Shown here: piece by piece, positions 33,413 through 40,715 of the stretch
Numbering within the stretch: the stretch's first letter is position 1
How the letters are laid out: every line of letters begins with the position of its first letter
NCBI GenBank assembly: GCA_964509295.1
Contig: CAZDWS010000007.1
Location: forward strand, 124,001 to 188,000
DNA from: JBGSQR01 sp964509295
Lineage (GTDB): Bacteria; Desulfobacterota; Desulfuromonadia; Geobacterales; Pseudopelobacteraceae
Direction of reading: 5' to 3'
Length of the DNA: 64,000 nucleotides
Made by a program: the position numbers and the translations under genes
Notes under the pieces: generated by a model
What the model saw: only the letters and a program-made list of their open reading frames with translations
Databases searched by the model: none
What the model was told of the DNA's origin: nothing

Positions 33413-33436
33413 GGGGAGCAATTGCTCCCCTTTTTT
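33413..33436 (+). terminator. Intrinsic terminator after the Cas2-like gene
   Basis: GGGGAGCA / TGCTCCCC (8 bp, 2-nt loop) followed by TTTTTT, 8 nt after the stop. It overlaps the 3' end of the converging Mor-like gene by 2 nt. Confidence 0.88.
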
Positions 33437-33701
33437 ATTCCTTAATTAGTATTCTTCTGACCTGTCTATTCTTCAACCTGTATTTAATCGCCAATTCATC
33501 ATAATTGAACCCAGTAAATTCTTTTTTAATTCTTCGATTCCTCTCTTCTCGATACAAATCCTGCAAATCAGGAAAAGTCAGGCGCAAGCCCCCCACAGTA
33601 TCAACCATTACCTTGATAATCATCGGCGCCATATTGCCGAATTCGCGCTGTAGTCTCCCAAATAGTTCTTCGATCGCTTCCTGATTGCCTGATCTGGTCA
33701 T
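33435..33701 (-). CDS. Mor/C-family late transcription activator
   Basis: 88 residues. The C-terminal half has the Mor-family dimer/DNA-binding pattern: GGLRLTFPDLQDLYREERNRRIKKEFTGFNYDELAIKYRLKNRQVRRIL, with the RxxRNxxI(R/K)xEF block and a helix-turn-helix. In Mu, Mor activates the middle promoter and C the late ones. Here it sits just ahead of the late operon and its stop lies next to the Cas2-like terminator. Its ATG overlaps the recombinase stop (TAATG), so it is translated with the recombinase. Confidence 0.88.
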   Translation of the reverse strand: MTRSGNQEAIEELFGRLQREFGNMAPMIIKVMVDTVGGLRLTFPDLQDLYREERNRRIKKEFTGFNYDELAIKYRLKNRQVRRILIKE

Positions 33702-34669
33702 TACTCCTCCTCGATTTCGTTGAACCGTTTGTCGGGTATGGCCGTGCGTTTCAAATGACGGTCGCTGACAGCAATATAAGGGACTGATGTTTTCGGATCC
33801 TCATGACCCAGGGCCAATTGAATCATAAGCAAGTCAATATGATTAATGCCGCAACCGCAGCGGGGGCACTTGTCATCACCGCTGTCATAAAGATCACTGG
33901 CAAACGTCCCACGCATCTTGTGTGCGAAAACATCTGCCGAGGCTATACCAACGATGCGAGAATATTTTTTGAGGATGTCCTGGGCACTGTCAACGGTCAG
34001 GCGTGTGTGTTTTTGCCCTTTCAGACGGATAAATAACGCTTTGTGGTTCGTCTCAATCTGTTGTCTGGCCAGTATCCATTCGCGGAGGGTTTTTGACGGA
34101 TTTCTGCGAAGTGTAATAGTCCGGTCTTTGTTTCCTTTTCCCCCGATAAAATGAAGGCGGATATATCCGCCGGTATCACTGATATGGTTAAGGTCCAGAT
34201 TGCACAACTCGGACACTCGAGGACCGGCGGCATAAAGCGTTTTCAGGATCGCCAAATCGCGCAGGCCCATCAACTTGCTTTTGTCCGGCGCGGCAAATAA
34301 TAAGCGGAGCTCTTCGGTACTGAATTTCTGCGGGAGGCTCTGGTGGATCCGTGGGGTAGGGATACCGTCTGTCGGATCCGTTGACCGATGCCCGGCATAT
34401 ATGAGCCAGGCAAAGAATGACCGGAGTGCTGAAAGCTTGGATGCACGGGACTGGTTGCTGATGTTGTTGAAGTCGTAAAACAGTGCTTTCATCCATTCTT
34501 CAATGCTGGCCTTGCTGATCGTATGAATATCAACAGCGCAGGACTCTTTCGACCAGGCGAAGAAACTACGGACGACAGAAGCATATTGTTCAATGCCGCG
34601 CGGCTGTCTACCTCGGACGATAAACAGCCACTCCATCCATTCAGCTATCAGTTTATCGACTTCGCTCAA
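33701..34669 (-). CDS. XerD-like tyrosine recombinase with a zinc-knuckle-like insertion
   Basis: 322 residues, two-domain architecture: SAM-like core-binding domain (about 1-105) and catalytic domain (about 115-305). Catalytic residues visible: Arg151 (AAGPRVSEL), His250/Arg253 (AHKMRG), His289 (LGHE), Tyr298 (SVPYIAV). Between HxxR and LGH an insert DDKCPRCGCGINH adds Cys268, Cys271, Cys273 and His277, a probable zinc site absent from usual XerC/D proteins. Start is TTG 34669 with GGGGGA upstream. It is far from attL/attR and coupled to the Mor-like gene, so it is not the prophage integrase. Confidence 0.88.
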   Translation of the reverse strand: MSEVDKLIAEWMEWLFIVRGRQPRGIEQYASVVRSFFAWSKESCAVDIHTISKASIEEWMKALFYDFNNISNQSRASKLSALRSFFAWLIYAGHRSTDPTDGIPTPRIHQSLPQKFSTEELRLLFAAPDKSKLMGLRDLAILKTLYAAGPRVSELCNLDLNHISDTGGYIRLHFIGGKGNKDRTITLRRNPSKTLREWILARQQIETNHKALFIRLKGQKHTRLTVDSAQDILKKYSRIVGIASADVFAHKMRGTFASDLYDSGDDKCPRCGCGINHIDLLMIQLALGHEDPKTSVPYIAVSDRHLKRTAIPDKRFNEIEEE

Positions 34670-35231
34670 AATTCCCCCATGCCCCCGCTTTTGTTTGGTT
34701 TTTTCGCCTGCATTATACCATTTGATATATATTTTTGCACTTAATTAAAACGCAAAATTTGAGAAAAAACCCCGTGCGCCCCGCTTTTAGAAGGGTTTTA
34801 GACTATGGTCTCGATAACAGTGAGCTATGGGGGGTCGGTTTCAGACTCAGCCTTGAATTTTTTAGAGGGGGGTGGGTCTGATCCTGTCCCTGTTTTGAAA
34901 CTAACCGCACACTTCACTAATATTGAATATCTTAACTATCTGATTCTATGTATCTGGTTATCTACTTAACCGCACTATTTGTAAGAATGTGCGGTTAACC
35001 ATTTAGCTTTTTTAGGTTTGGAATAAGCTGTTTTTTATCTTAGGAGGAATGAAAGCAAGCACAGGGATTGATTAGACTGGCTGTGTTACTGGCTTTGAGT
35101 ATCTATTACTTACTAATATAAATACTCCATCAAATACCTTTTTTGATGCCTAATCACACACAGACTGAGAATAACATCAAGGCCCAAGAACCGATCTACT
35201 ATGAAATTTGAAAGAGCCAGGGCATTTATTT
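34670..35231. other. Non-coding region left of the iteron array
   Basis: No convincing gene in 562 bp. Its left edge is AT-rich (TTTGATATATATTTTTGC near 34730) and may hold the recombinase promoter. It contains the octamer AACCGCAC near 34904 and again in the inverted repeat at 34966-34998. A G-run (GGGGGGTCGG near 34829, GAGGGGGGTGGG near 34865) is the other visible feature. Confidence 0.5.
34966..34998. repeat. 10-bp perfect inverted repeat
   Basis: TTAACCGCAC and its complement GTGCGGTTAA flank 13 bp. A third half-site CTAACCGCACA occurs about 60 bp to the left (near 34902). It could be a protein-binding dyad beside the presumed origin. Confidence 0.65.
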
Positions 35232-35415
35232 ACTTTCACCACTTTCACCACTTGCGGCAAACGCCCTATTCATGCTACTTTACGCCTTGGTGAAAGTCTA
35301 AAACAAGCCGGAACTTTCACCAGACTTTCACCAGACTTTCACCAGACTTTCACCAGACTTTCACCATAACTAACTAACTAATATAATTGATAAATATATA
35401 TAAAATGGTGAAAGT
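35232..35415. repeat. Iteron array, candidate phage replication origin
   Basis: Nine copies of ACTTTCACC: two in tandem (35232-35249), one inverted (TGGTGAAAGT, 35288-35297), five direct copies of the 11-bp unit ACTTTCACCAG at 35313, 35324, 35335, 35346 and 35357, and one inverted copy (35406-35415). Between the five-copy block and the last inverted copy lie 40 bp of A/T-rich DNA (35366-35405), a likely unwinding element. The 11-bp period is about one helical turn. It lies just beyond the replication operon. No gene is present from 35232 to 35523. Confidence 0.7.
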
Positions 35416-35523
35416 TAGAAGTGTTTCAAAAATATCCACCAGTACCCCGAAAAACGCTAAGCAAAAAAATAGTGGTGTTGCAAAAACACCACGCTTTTAG
35501 CTGACCTTCTATCCTCAATGTTT

Positions 35524-36363
35524 CTATCTCTTTTCTGTGAATTTGAAAGCCTGCTGCCCTTGCTTCATATCCCATGCTGTTGGATTGATCCACAACACTT
35601 CCCGCCGTGCATGACCACCATCAGTATTTGCCGCGCAACTCTCGCGGTGCCAGTCTGCATACAGTTCTTTATCGTACAATTCACTGGCATACCCAGAGAG
35701 TACAACCATTCCCTTGCAGGCATGGAGAACTTCTGCCAAACGTCGATGATCATCTTCTGTCATTTCATGCCGGTAATATTTTCCCGATCGGGAATCTGGT
35801 ACATAAGGTGGATCGATATAAAATAACGTGTGAGCAGCATCCATTCGAGGAATCAACCGCAATGCATCGGTGTTTTCAATTACAACCCCGGTTAGTCTCT
35901 GGCGGTATACCTCAATCAGGTTGGGGAGCTGAATAAATGTGTCTATCCTCGAGCAGTATCCATCGGCATTTACCCGTGTATCAAATCCGGTTTTGTTCAT
36001 TAATCCTTTCCCAAACGCTCCGAACCACGATTTGATAAGGGTTCGTCTCGCTTGCTCAACAGGGCACTTAGCAAATTCATAAGCCGCATCGAATTCATCT
36101 CGAGAGTAGGGCGTTGATTCCAATGCTTCTTTCAACCTTTTTGATTGCTCGGGACATCGTAATATTTTGAATAGCCCAACCACCTCTCCATCCAACTCAT
36201 TGTAAACTTCAGTCACCGCTCGCGGTTTTCTTAACAGGATAGAGGCCCCGCCTCCAAAGGGTTCCACGTAAACTTTGTGTGCGGGGAAATACTCCATTAC
36301 AAATGGAGCCATGCGCCACTTCCCGCCGTGGTATCTCAGTATGGGCCTTTTCGGGGTAATCAT
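35524..36363 (-). CDS. DNA N6-adenine methyltransferase, D12 class (second copy)
   Basis: 279 residues from ATG 36363, which overlaps the primase stop as TGATG; a GTG four codons upstream is possible. Motifs: ILRYHGGKWRMAPFVMEYFP for SAM binding, YVEPFGGGASILLRKP, and catalytic DPPY in LFYIDPPYVPD (about residue 180). Diverged from the methylase at 11303 (different insert and C-terminus), so the two are not a recent duplication. Next to the candidate origin, so a role in marking origin DNA or protecting phage DNA is plausible. Confidence 0.9.
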   Translation of the reverse strand: MITPKRPILRYHGGKWRMAPFVMEYFPAHKVYVEPFGGGASILLRKPRAVTEVYNELDGEVVGLFKILRCPEQSKRLKEALESTPYSRDEFDAAYEFAKCPVEQARRTLIKSWFGAFGKGLMNKTGFDTRVNADGYCSRIDTFIQLPNLIEVYRQRLTGVVIENTDALRLIPRMDAAHTLFYIDPPYVPDSRSGKYYRHEMTEDDHRRLAEVLHACKGMVVLSGYASELYDKELYADWHRESCAANTDGGHARREVLWINPTAWDMKQGQQAFKFTEKR

Positions 36364-39300
36364 CACCTCACCCACGTATGTTGAAATTTAAGATAGTTGT
36401 AACCGCTGGTTGTTTTCCAGTACATCCCTTTGCCTTCCTTGGTGAGCAGCTTCCAGCCACCTTTCTCCAAAACCTTCAGATCGTTCTGCAGTCTGGCGCC
36501 AAACACCGAGGCCTCAGGGTAGGGATTACGCAGGCCGTTGTTACGGCAGAAACGGTCCAGGGCGTAAACGATCTCCTTTGACTGAGCAATGAACTCAACA
36601 GTGGCCACCTCGAAACGCTCTCCATCAATCTCTTTTTGTTCCGGCACGGTCTTGTAAAGCGTCAACCCATATTCTCCATGCTCAAGCTTGAAAACCTTCT
36701 CGTCAAATCCATGGACAATCTCAGGCTCTAAAGTCTTACCCTTGGCCACCATCATATATTCACGGACCAGACCATCAAACAGTTTGAGAATGTTATTACT
36801 CGTAACCTCCGTATCTCTGGCCTTGTTGTTCTGCTCACTAATCCATGCATCGCGGATCTCTTTCTCAGCCAGGTCATACTTGCCGCTGTCATCCTTCATC
36901 CCGTAAAGCAGCTCGTCCCTGCTGTAGAGCGGAATATATTTTAACAACCGGTTGAGGATCAGAGAGAGCAGGGCCAGATACTCATTTGTACGGTCCTTGG
37001 CATGGCCGGGATAATCTACATTCAGCACGGTCATGTATTCAGAGAGCTTGTCGATATTCACCAGGACTTCACTCTGGATGAACTTGATGAATGCTGAAAG
37101 GATCAGGTCACGCTTCTTTTTCAGCTGCCGGAATGTCTCGGCCTTGTAAAAGTTCGCTGCCGGCCACTTGCGGCGGTCAAACCAGATATCATAAATACGG
37201 GAAATCAACTCGGGCAGGGTGAATGGTTCAATTGCCGTGATGCAGATCAGCGCCCTGGGGCGTTCCTTGACCATGGCGCTGTCGCTGCCGCTGGCACGCT
37301 TGGCCTTGCCGCCCCTGGTTGCCGCCAGCAAAAGGAACTTCTGCATTGTTCGCGTCAGGTCTTTGCTCTCCAGGTTATCGATAACCAACAGCGGGTTTTG
37401 TGCAGCCATGGAATACGCCGCTGCGCCGGTTGGGTCCTCGAGGGAATCCTTACCGTACAGCAATGACGAAATCAGTTCCGCTGTGGTTGATTTGCCGCTG
37501 CCAGCCGAACCTGCAAACTTCATATGCCCCTGGACACTGGAAAAATCCGTCATGAATGCCGAAAGCAGCCAGCAGGCAATGAAATAGCGCTGTTTCTTGT
37601 CGCAGGCCATGTTGTCAATCACCAGAGACTTGAACAGATCCATTCCTTCCTGAATATCCGCATCCGGAAGGAAGTTGAACGTCATGATCTCCGACGATGA
37701 AGACAGCAGAACGTGATCATCATTCATGCCGTTGGTGATTTCCTTGATGCCGTCCGCTGAAATTCGCAGGATAGTGTTGTTCGGTCCGTTCAGGTTACAC
37801 CAGATAATCCCGCGCACATCATCGGTATGTACCCACTGCGCCCGGTCGATACGTCGACCATGATTATAAGCCGTGCATTTCAGCGCATCCCAGACCATAC
37901 CCCCGGGAGAACGTGTATAAAGCAGCTTGGTCAGCTTGTGCATCAGGGCATTGAAAGGCGTGTTGTTGCTCACTTCGTAGGTTTTGTTCTTGTAGATCAG
38001 CCAGACAATGTTTGATGCATCCCAATAAAACCGGCCATTCTCTGAAAAATACTTGTAAATAATCGCCGCCACTGCGTTCGGGTCTGCGTCCTTGGCTGAA
38101 TGACTGGCAAAATACGTTGCCACCCGGGTGTAAAGCTCCTGTGAAAAATCAAGTGCCTGTTCTATAGACTTTCGACTAAAGCCGATGCGCTCTAATTTTT
38201 CCATGTAAATCAATTGTTCCATCTCGCCACGGCTAGCCATCATCTTGAAAACATCATAATCCTTCAGATGTTTGCTTTTATCTTCCAGCGTATCAATATG
38301 AGACGCCTGCATAATCTCCCAGGTGATAAAGTCGACAGAATCAAGAACCAGCTTTTTGACTTCCGACTTGCGATCCATATCCGCCGGCAGGTTTTTCAGA
38401 TAGGTGTCCGGATCATCACCAGGCACACCATAAACAAAGATCCGGATGTTCATATCCTGCAGAGTCCCACAAATCTTACGAATATACTTGTCTCCGCCCT
38501 GATCGTTATCAACCCACAGATACAAATGCTTGCCCCGGCACCGATTACCCAGGGCCTTGATCTGTTCGTCCGATATTTGACCGATCATGGCCATGATATT
38601 TCGTATTCCGCAATTCATTGGCTGAAGACGATCATGCTCACCCTCAACCAGAATAATTTCATCATGGCGCTCAATAGCATCTTGACCGTAAAACATCCAG
38701 CCTTTGCCCTGTTTTTCCTTGGGCAACTGATAGGCAAGTTTCTTGTTCGGATCCTTCATGGTGAAGTGCACAACCTTTTCACCCACGTAATGAGGGAAGA
38801 TCACAAGGCCCTTTGAAAAGAAATCAAGCAGGCGGGAATTCCCTTCGCCCAGATCCTTGATTGTGGCCATGCCGGATTCAATAATTTCTTCGTCCGTATA
38901 TTCCAGTGTCCGCAGATAGTCGATCAGTTTACCGTCAGACCAGCCCACTTTCTCACGCTGGAGAACATCCATGCTATGGCCCCGCGTCTCGGTCAGATAC
39001 ACCTTGCCGCCATTGTCCAGCATGCGGCCATGGTAGTATTCAGCTGCCAAAACCTTGACTTTTTCGGCGCGCGAAAACCTCTGCTTGCGCTCGGTCCCCT
39101 TCTCTTCAATGATTATATTCGCATAGGCCGCCGCGCGCTTGAGCGCTTCGGCTTTGGACTCGGTGTAATACTTCTCCAAAAACGTGAACACATCGCCGCC
39201 GGTATCGCTGCCACCGCACTGGAAACAGTTCCAGGCATCTTGCGCTTCGCGGATGTTGAAACAGTCATGACCCTGGCAGAAGGGGCATTCTTCCAGAAAC

Positions 39301-39395
39301 AGTTGTGCGCCTGCTTTCTTGGTTGTTTTGCCGGTTATGTCGGTGATTATTGCAGTAATGCTGATCTTGTCTTTAACGCGGGAAAAGTCGTTCAT
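36363..39395 (-). CDS. Primase-helicase, CHC2/TOPRIM with SF3/D5-like ATPase
   Basis: 1010 residues. N-terminal CHC2-type zinc finger with Cys37, Cys40, Cys57 and Cys60 (CPFC...CFQC); TOPRIM domain near residue 247 (IILVEGEHDRLQ... YLWVDNDQGGDKY); a middle region with VWDALKCTAYNHGRR; and an ATPase with Walker A GSAGSGKSTT near residue 630 and VIDNLES as Walker B-like. This is a one-polypeptide replication initiator for primer synthesis and unwinding. Overlaps the PnuC-like gene by 4 nt upstream and the D12 methylase downstream. It probably acts at the iteron region next door. Confidence 0.88.
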   Translation of the reverse strand: MNDFSRVKDKISITAIITDITGKTTKKAGAQLFLEECPFCQGHDCFNIREAQDAWNCFQCGGSDTGGDVFTFLEKYYTESKAEALKRAAAYANIIIEEKGTERKQRFSRAEKVKVLAAEYYHGRMLDNGGKVYLTETRGHSMDVLQREKVGWSDGKLIDYLRTLEYTDEEIIESGMATIKDLGEGNSRLLDFFSKGLVIFPHYVGEKVVHFTMKDPNKKLAYQLPKEKQGKGWMFYGQDAIERHDEIILVEGEHDRLQPMNCGIRNIMAMIGQISDEQIKALGNRCRGKHLYLWVDNDQGGDKYIRKICGTLQDMNIRIFVYGVPGDDPDTYLKNLPADMDRKSEVKKLVLDSVDFITWEIMQASHIDTLEDKSKHLKDYDVFKMMASRGEMEQLIYMEKLERIGFSRKSIEQALDFSQELYTRVATYFASHSAKDADPNAVAAIIYKYFSENGRFYWDASNIVWLIYKNKTYEVSNNTPFNALMHKLTKLLYTRSPGGMVWDALKCTAYNHGRRIDRAQWVHTDDVRGIIWCNLNGPNNTILRISADGIKEITNGMNDDHVLLSSSSEIMTFNFLPDADIQEGMDLFKSLVIDNMACDKKQRYFIACWLLSAFMTDFSSVQGHMKFAGSAGSGKSTTAELISSLLYGKDSLEDPTGAAAYSMAAQNPLLVIDNLESKDLTRTMQKFLLLAATRGGKAKRASGSDSAMVKERPRALICITAIEPFTLPELISRIYDIWFDRRKWPAANFYKAETFRQLKKKRDLILSAFIKFIQSEVLVNIDKLSEYMTVLNVDYPGHAKDRTNEYLALLSLILNRLLKYIPLYSRDELLYGMKDDSGKYDLAEKEIRDAWISEQNNKARDTEVTSNNILKLFDGLVREYMMVAKGKTLEPEIVHGFDEKVFKLEHGEYGLTLYKTVPEQKEIDGERFEVATVEFIAQSKEIVYALDRFCRNNGLRNPYPEASVFGARLQNDLKVLEKGGWKLLTKEGKGMYWKTTSGYNYLKFQHTWVR

Positions 39396-39643
39396 GATTG
39401 CCTCTGTTCAGTAGCCTCGGATTTGTGTACTGCCTTGTGTCGCCATTTATACAGCCCCCAGATGGACAGGAGCAGATACAGAACAAACATGGTGCCTTGG
39501 GCATAAATGCCCTTGTAAAAATCAACCGCCGCCCAGGAAGTGTTGGTTACAATCCAGATGTAAAAGCAGCGCCGGTCCTGATGCGTGTTCAGTATAACGC
39601 CAATCAGTGAAAGTATGGTCAATAGCCAGGTGAGTGTTGTCAT
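39392..39643 (-). CDS. Small membrane protein resembling part of a PnuC-type transporter (83 aa)
   Basis: Three hydrophobic stretches: LTWLLTILSLIGVILN, FYIWIVTNTSWAAVDFYKG and TMFVLYLLLSIWGLYKW, wording close to the nicotinamide riboside transporter PnuC but with only about a third of its length. It overlaps the zinc-ribbon and primase genes by 4 nt each. A phage role in NAD-precursor uptake is possible only if it oligomerises; function otherwise unknown. Confidence 0.6.
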   Translation of the reverse strand: MTTLTWLLTILSLIGVILNTHQDRRCFYIWIVTNTSWAAVDFYKGIYAQGTMFVLYLLLSIWGLYKWRHKAVHKSEATEQRQS

Positions 39644-39903
39644 GAGGGCTTATCCTTTTTGATTTTCGTAAATACTTCTTTAATTTTGCTGTCCAGCTTA
39701 TCTGTGCCACTGATCATCTTTTGCAACTCAGTAGCGACAACGGCCTTGATGTCTTCTACGATATCGCCCATATCCTCCAGGGCTATCTCAACAGTTGTGA
39801 ATCTGTACCCACACTTGCTGCAGGTTCTACGGCGAAACCGTCCGGTTTCAACTGGTCGCGAATCAGTCACCAGGGTTGAGTTGTTGCAGATAAGACATTC
39901 CAT
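39640..39903 (-). CDS. NrdR-like zinc-ribbon protein (87 aa)
   Basis: MECLICNNSTLVTDSRPVETGRFRRRTCSKCGYRFTTVEI is the NrdR zinc-ribbon pattern (C-x2-C...tDSRp...RRRxC..CgyRFTT.E); the ATP-cone domain of NrdR is missing and replaced by a helical tail. NrdR represses ribonucleotide reductase genes, so a truncated phage copy could interfere with that control, but this is inference. ATG 39903 with GAGGTC upstream, 12 nt after the GTTAGAA box of an attC-like site. Confidence 0.75.
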   Translation of the reverse strand: MECLICNNSTLVTDSRPVETGRFRRRTCSKCGYRFTTVEIALEDMGDIVEDIKAVVATELQKMISGTDKLDSKIKEVFTKIKKDKPS

Positions 39904-39914
39904 GTTGACCTCGA

Positions 39915-39971
39915 TTCTAACTATCGCAGCAGCGGACTCCGCAAGCTCCGCCGCTGTGCTTGGTGTTATGC
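39915..39971 (-). repeat. attC-like recombination site, site 1
   Basis: On the minus strand, GCATAAC (39971-39965) and GTTAGAA (39921-39915) resemble the R''/R' boxes (RYYYAAC and GTTRRRY). Between them lies a bulged stem: GCACAGCGG pairs with CCGCTGCTGC with one extra base. The stop of the 55-aa gene lies inside the left box and the next gene starts 12 nt after the right box. 57 bp in total. Confidence 0.5.
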
Positions 39972-40133
39972 CCTTGCCCGCTTGCCGTCATCGTCCAGGA
40001 GGTAATAATTGCGACCTGAACACTTGGGGCAGACAAGATCCTTTGCGGCGAGCCCTTTGAATGAGTTGCTTGGCACTTCAACCCGCTCCTTTTCGTCGTG
40101 CTTGTTTCGGCACCGAGTACACTGCACTTTCAT
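39966..40133 (-). CDS. Zinc-ribbon micro-protein (55 aa)
   Basis: MKVQCTRCRNKHDEKERVEV, then DLVCPKCSGRNYYLLDDDG: two C-x2-C knuckles 30 residues apart. The ATG overlaps the stop of the previous gene (ATGA), and its TAA stop forms part of the attC-like box GCATAAC. It is probably a small zinc protein for nucleic-acid or protein binding. No specific function recognised. Confidence 0.7.
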   Translation of the reverse strand: MKVQCTRCRNKHDEKERVEVPSNSFKGLAAKDLVCPKCSGRNYYLLDDDGKRARA

Positions 40134-40345
40134 GCCGACACCTCCCTGACTTCGATTTCGTACCGGGGAGCACCGTCAACAGTCACGGTTTCGACATGTC
40201 CCGGCTTCACCTTGTCAATGACAGCCTTCAAAACATCGCTTGTCACGTCCTGTTTCCCGTCTAGAAAGGCGGTTCCAGCCTTGTTGACTCGACCGGCGTA
40301 AATCCTGCCGCTCAGTGCTGCACATGCTATGGTGATTTTTGCCAC
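40130..40345 (-). CDS. Small phage protein (71 aa), unknown
   Basis: GTG start at 40345 with a perfect AGGAGG 5 nt upstream. MAKITIACAALSGRIYAGRVNKAGTAFLDGKQDVTSDVLKAVIDKV resembles a small conserved phage family (short beta-hairpin then helix, ending ETVTVDGAPRYEIEV). No catalytic motif. It forms a two-gene unit with the 55-aa zinc ribbon, flanked by attC-like sites on both sides. Confidence 0.65.
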   Translation of the reverse strand: MAKITIACAALSGRIYAGRVNKAGTAFLDGKQDVTSDVLKAVIDKVKPGHVETVTVDGAPRYEIEVREVSA

Positions 40346-40369
40346 GATTTCCTCCTATCCGCCCGAATG

Positions 40370-40418
40370 GGCTAACCAGCAGTTACACCCGAAGGGGTGA
40401 ACTGGCTGGCCGTTAGAT
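40370..40418 (-). repeat. attC-like recombination site, site 2
   Basis: On the minus strand, ATCTAAC (40418-40412, full match to RYYYAAC) and GTTAGCC (40376-40370). Between them CAGCCAGTTCACCC pairs with GGGTGTAACTGCTG, 13 bp with one extrahelical base on each side and loop CTTC. The stop of the 74-aa gene is 3 nt before the left box; the next gene's ribosome site starts 14 nt after the right box. 49 bp. Confidence 0.55.
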
Positions 40419-40421
40419 GTG

Positions 40422-40646
40422 CTACGGCATCCCTGCCAATAAATCCCGCGCCTGTTCTACCTTCTCGGAGGTGACAAACCCACCAACAATAAGAAGTTCA
40501 ATTATCCGATGTTCAGTCTGCCAGTCACGCTCAAGCCGTTTAAGTTTATCCAGCAGGTATTCAACGCATGAATGATCGCCACTAATTCCAGTTTTCCATT
40601 TGTATCCACAAGTACAACATGTTGATATTTCCGGTTTGTTACCCAT
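40422..40646 (-). CDS. Small cysteine-containing phage protein (74 aa)
   Basis: MGNKPEISTCCTCGYKWKTGISGDHSCVEYLLDKLKRLERDWQTEHRIIELL: a CCTC knuckle with a later Cys, then a helix pair. ATG 40646 with AAAGGAG 7 nt upstream. It lies alone between two attC-like sites, which makes it the clearest candidate for a mobile single-gene cassette in this window. Function unknown. Confidence 0.65.
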   Translation of the reverse strand: MGNKPEISTCCTCGYKWKTGISGDHSCVEYLLDKLKRLERDWQTEHRIIELLIVGGFVTSEKVEQARDLLAGMP

Positions 40647-40664
40647 AATTTACTCCTTTCCGGC

Positions 40665-40715
40665 ATCTAACAATCGGTGCAGCGGTAAAAGCTACTAACC
40701 CTTTGGCCGTTATAT
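40665..40715 (-). repeat. attC-like recombination site, site 3
   Basis: On the minus strand, ATATAAC (40715-40709) and GTTAGAT (40671-40665, full match to GTTRRRY). Inside, GGT-TA-GTAGC pairs with GCTGCACC leaving a 2-nt bulge. The DUF551-like gene's TAA lies in the left box, and the next gene starts 19 nt past the right box. The right half GCTGCACCGATTGTTAGAT resembles site 1 (GCTGCTGCGATAGTTAGAA). 51 bp. Confidence 0.55.

Noticed and set aside
35313..35365. Regular direct repeats that could be taken for a CRISPR array
   Set aside because: The units are 11 bp without unique spacers, flanked by inverted copies; this is an iteron pattern. No cas1 or effector gene is present.
38161..38168. TCTATAGA inside the primase-helicase gene
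   Set aside because: It is in coding sequence far from any start; one such 8-mer is expected by chance in this length.
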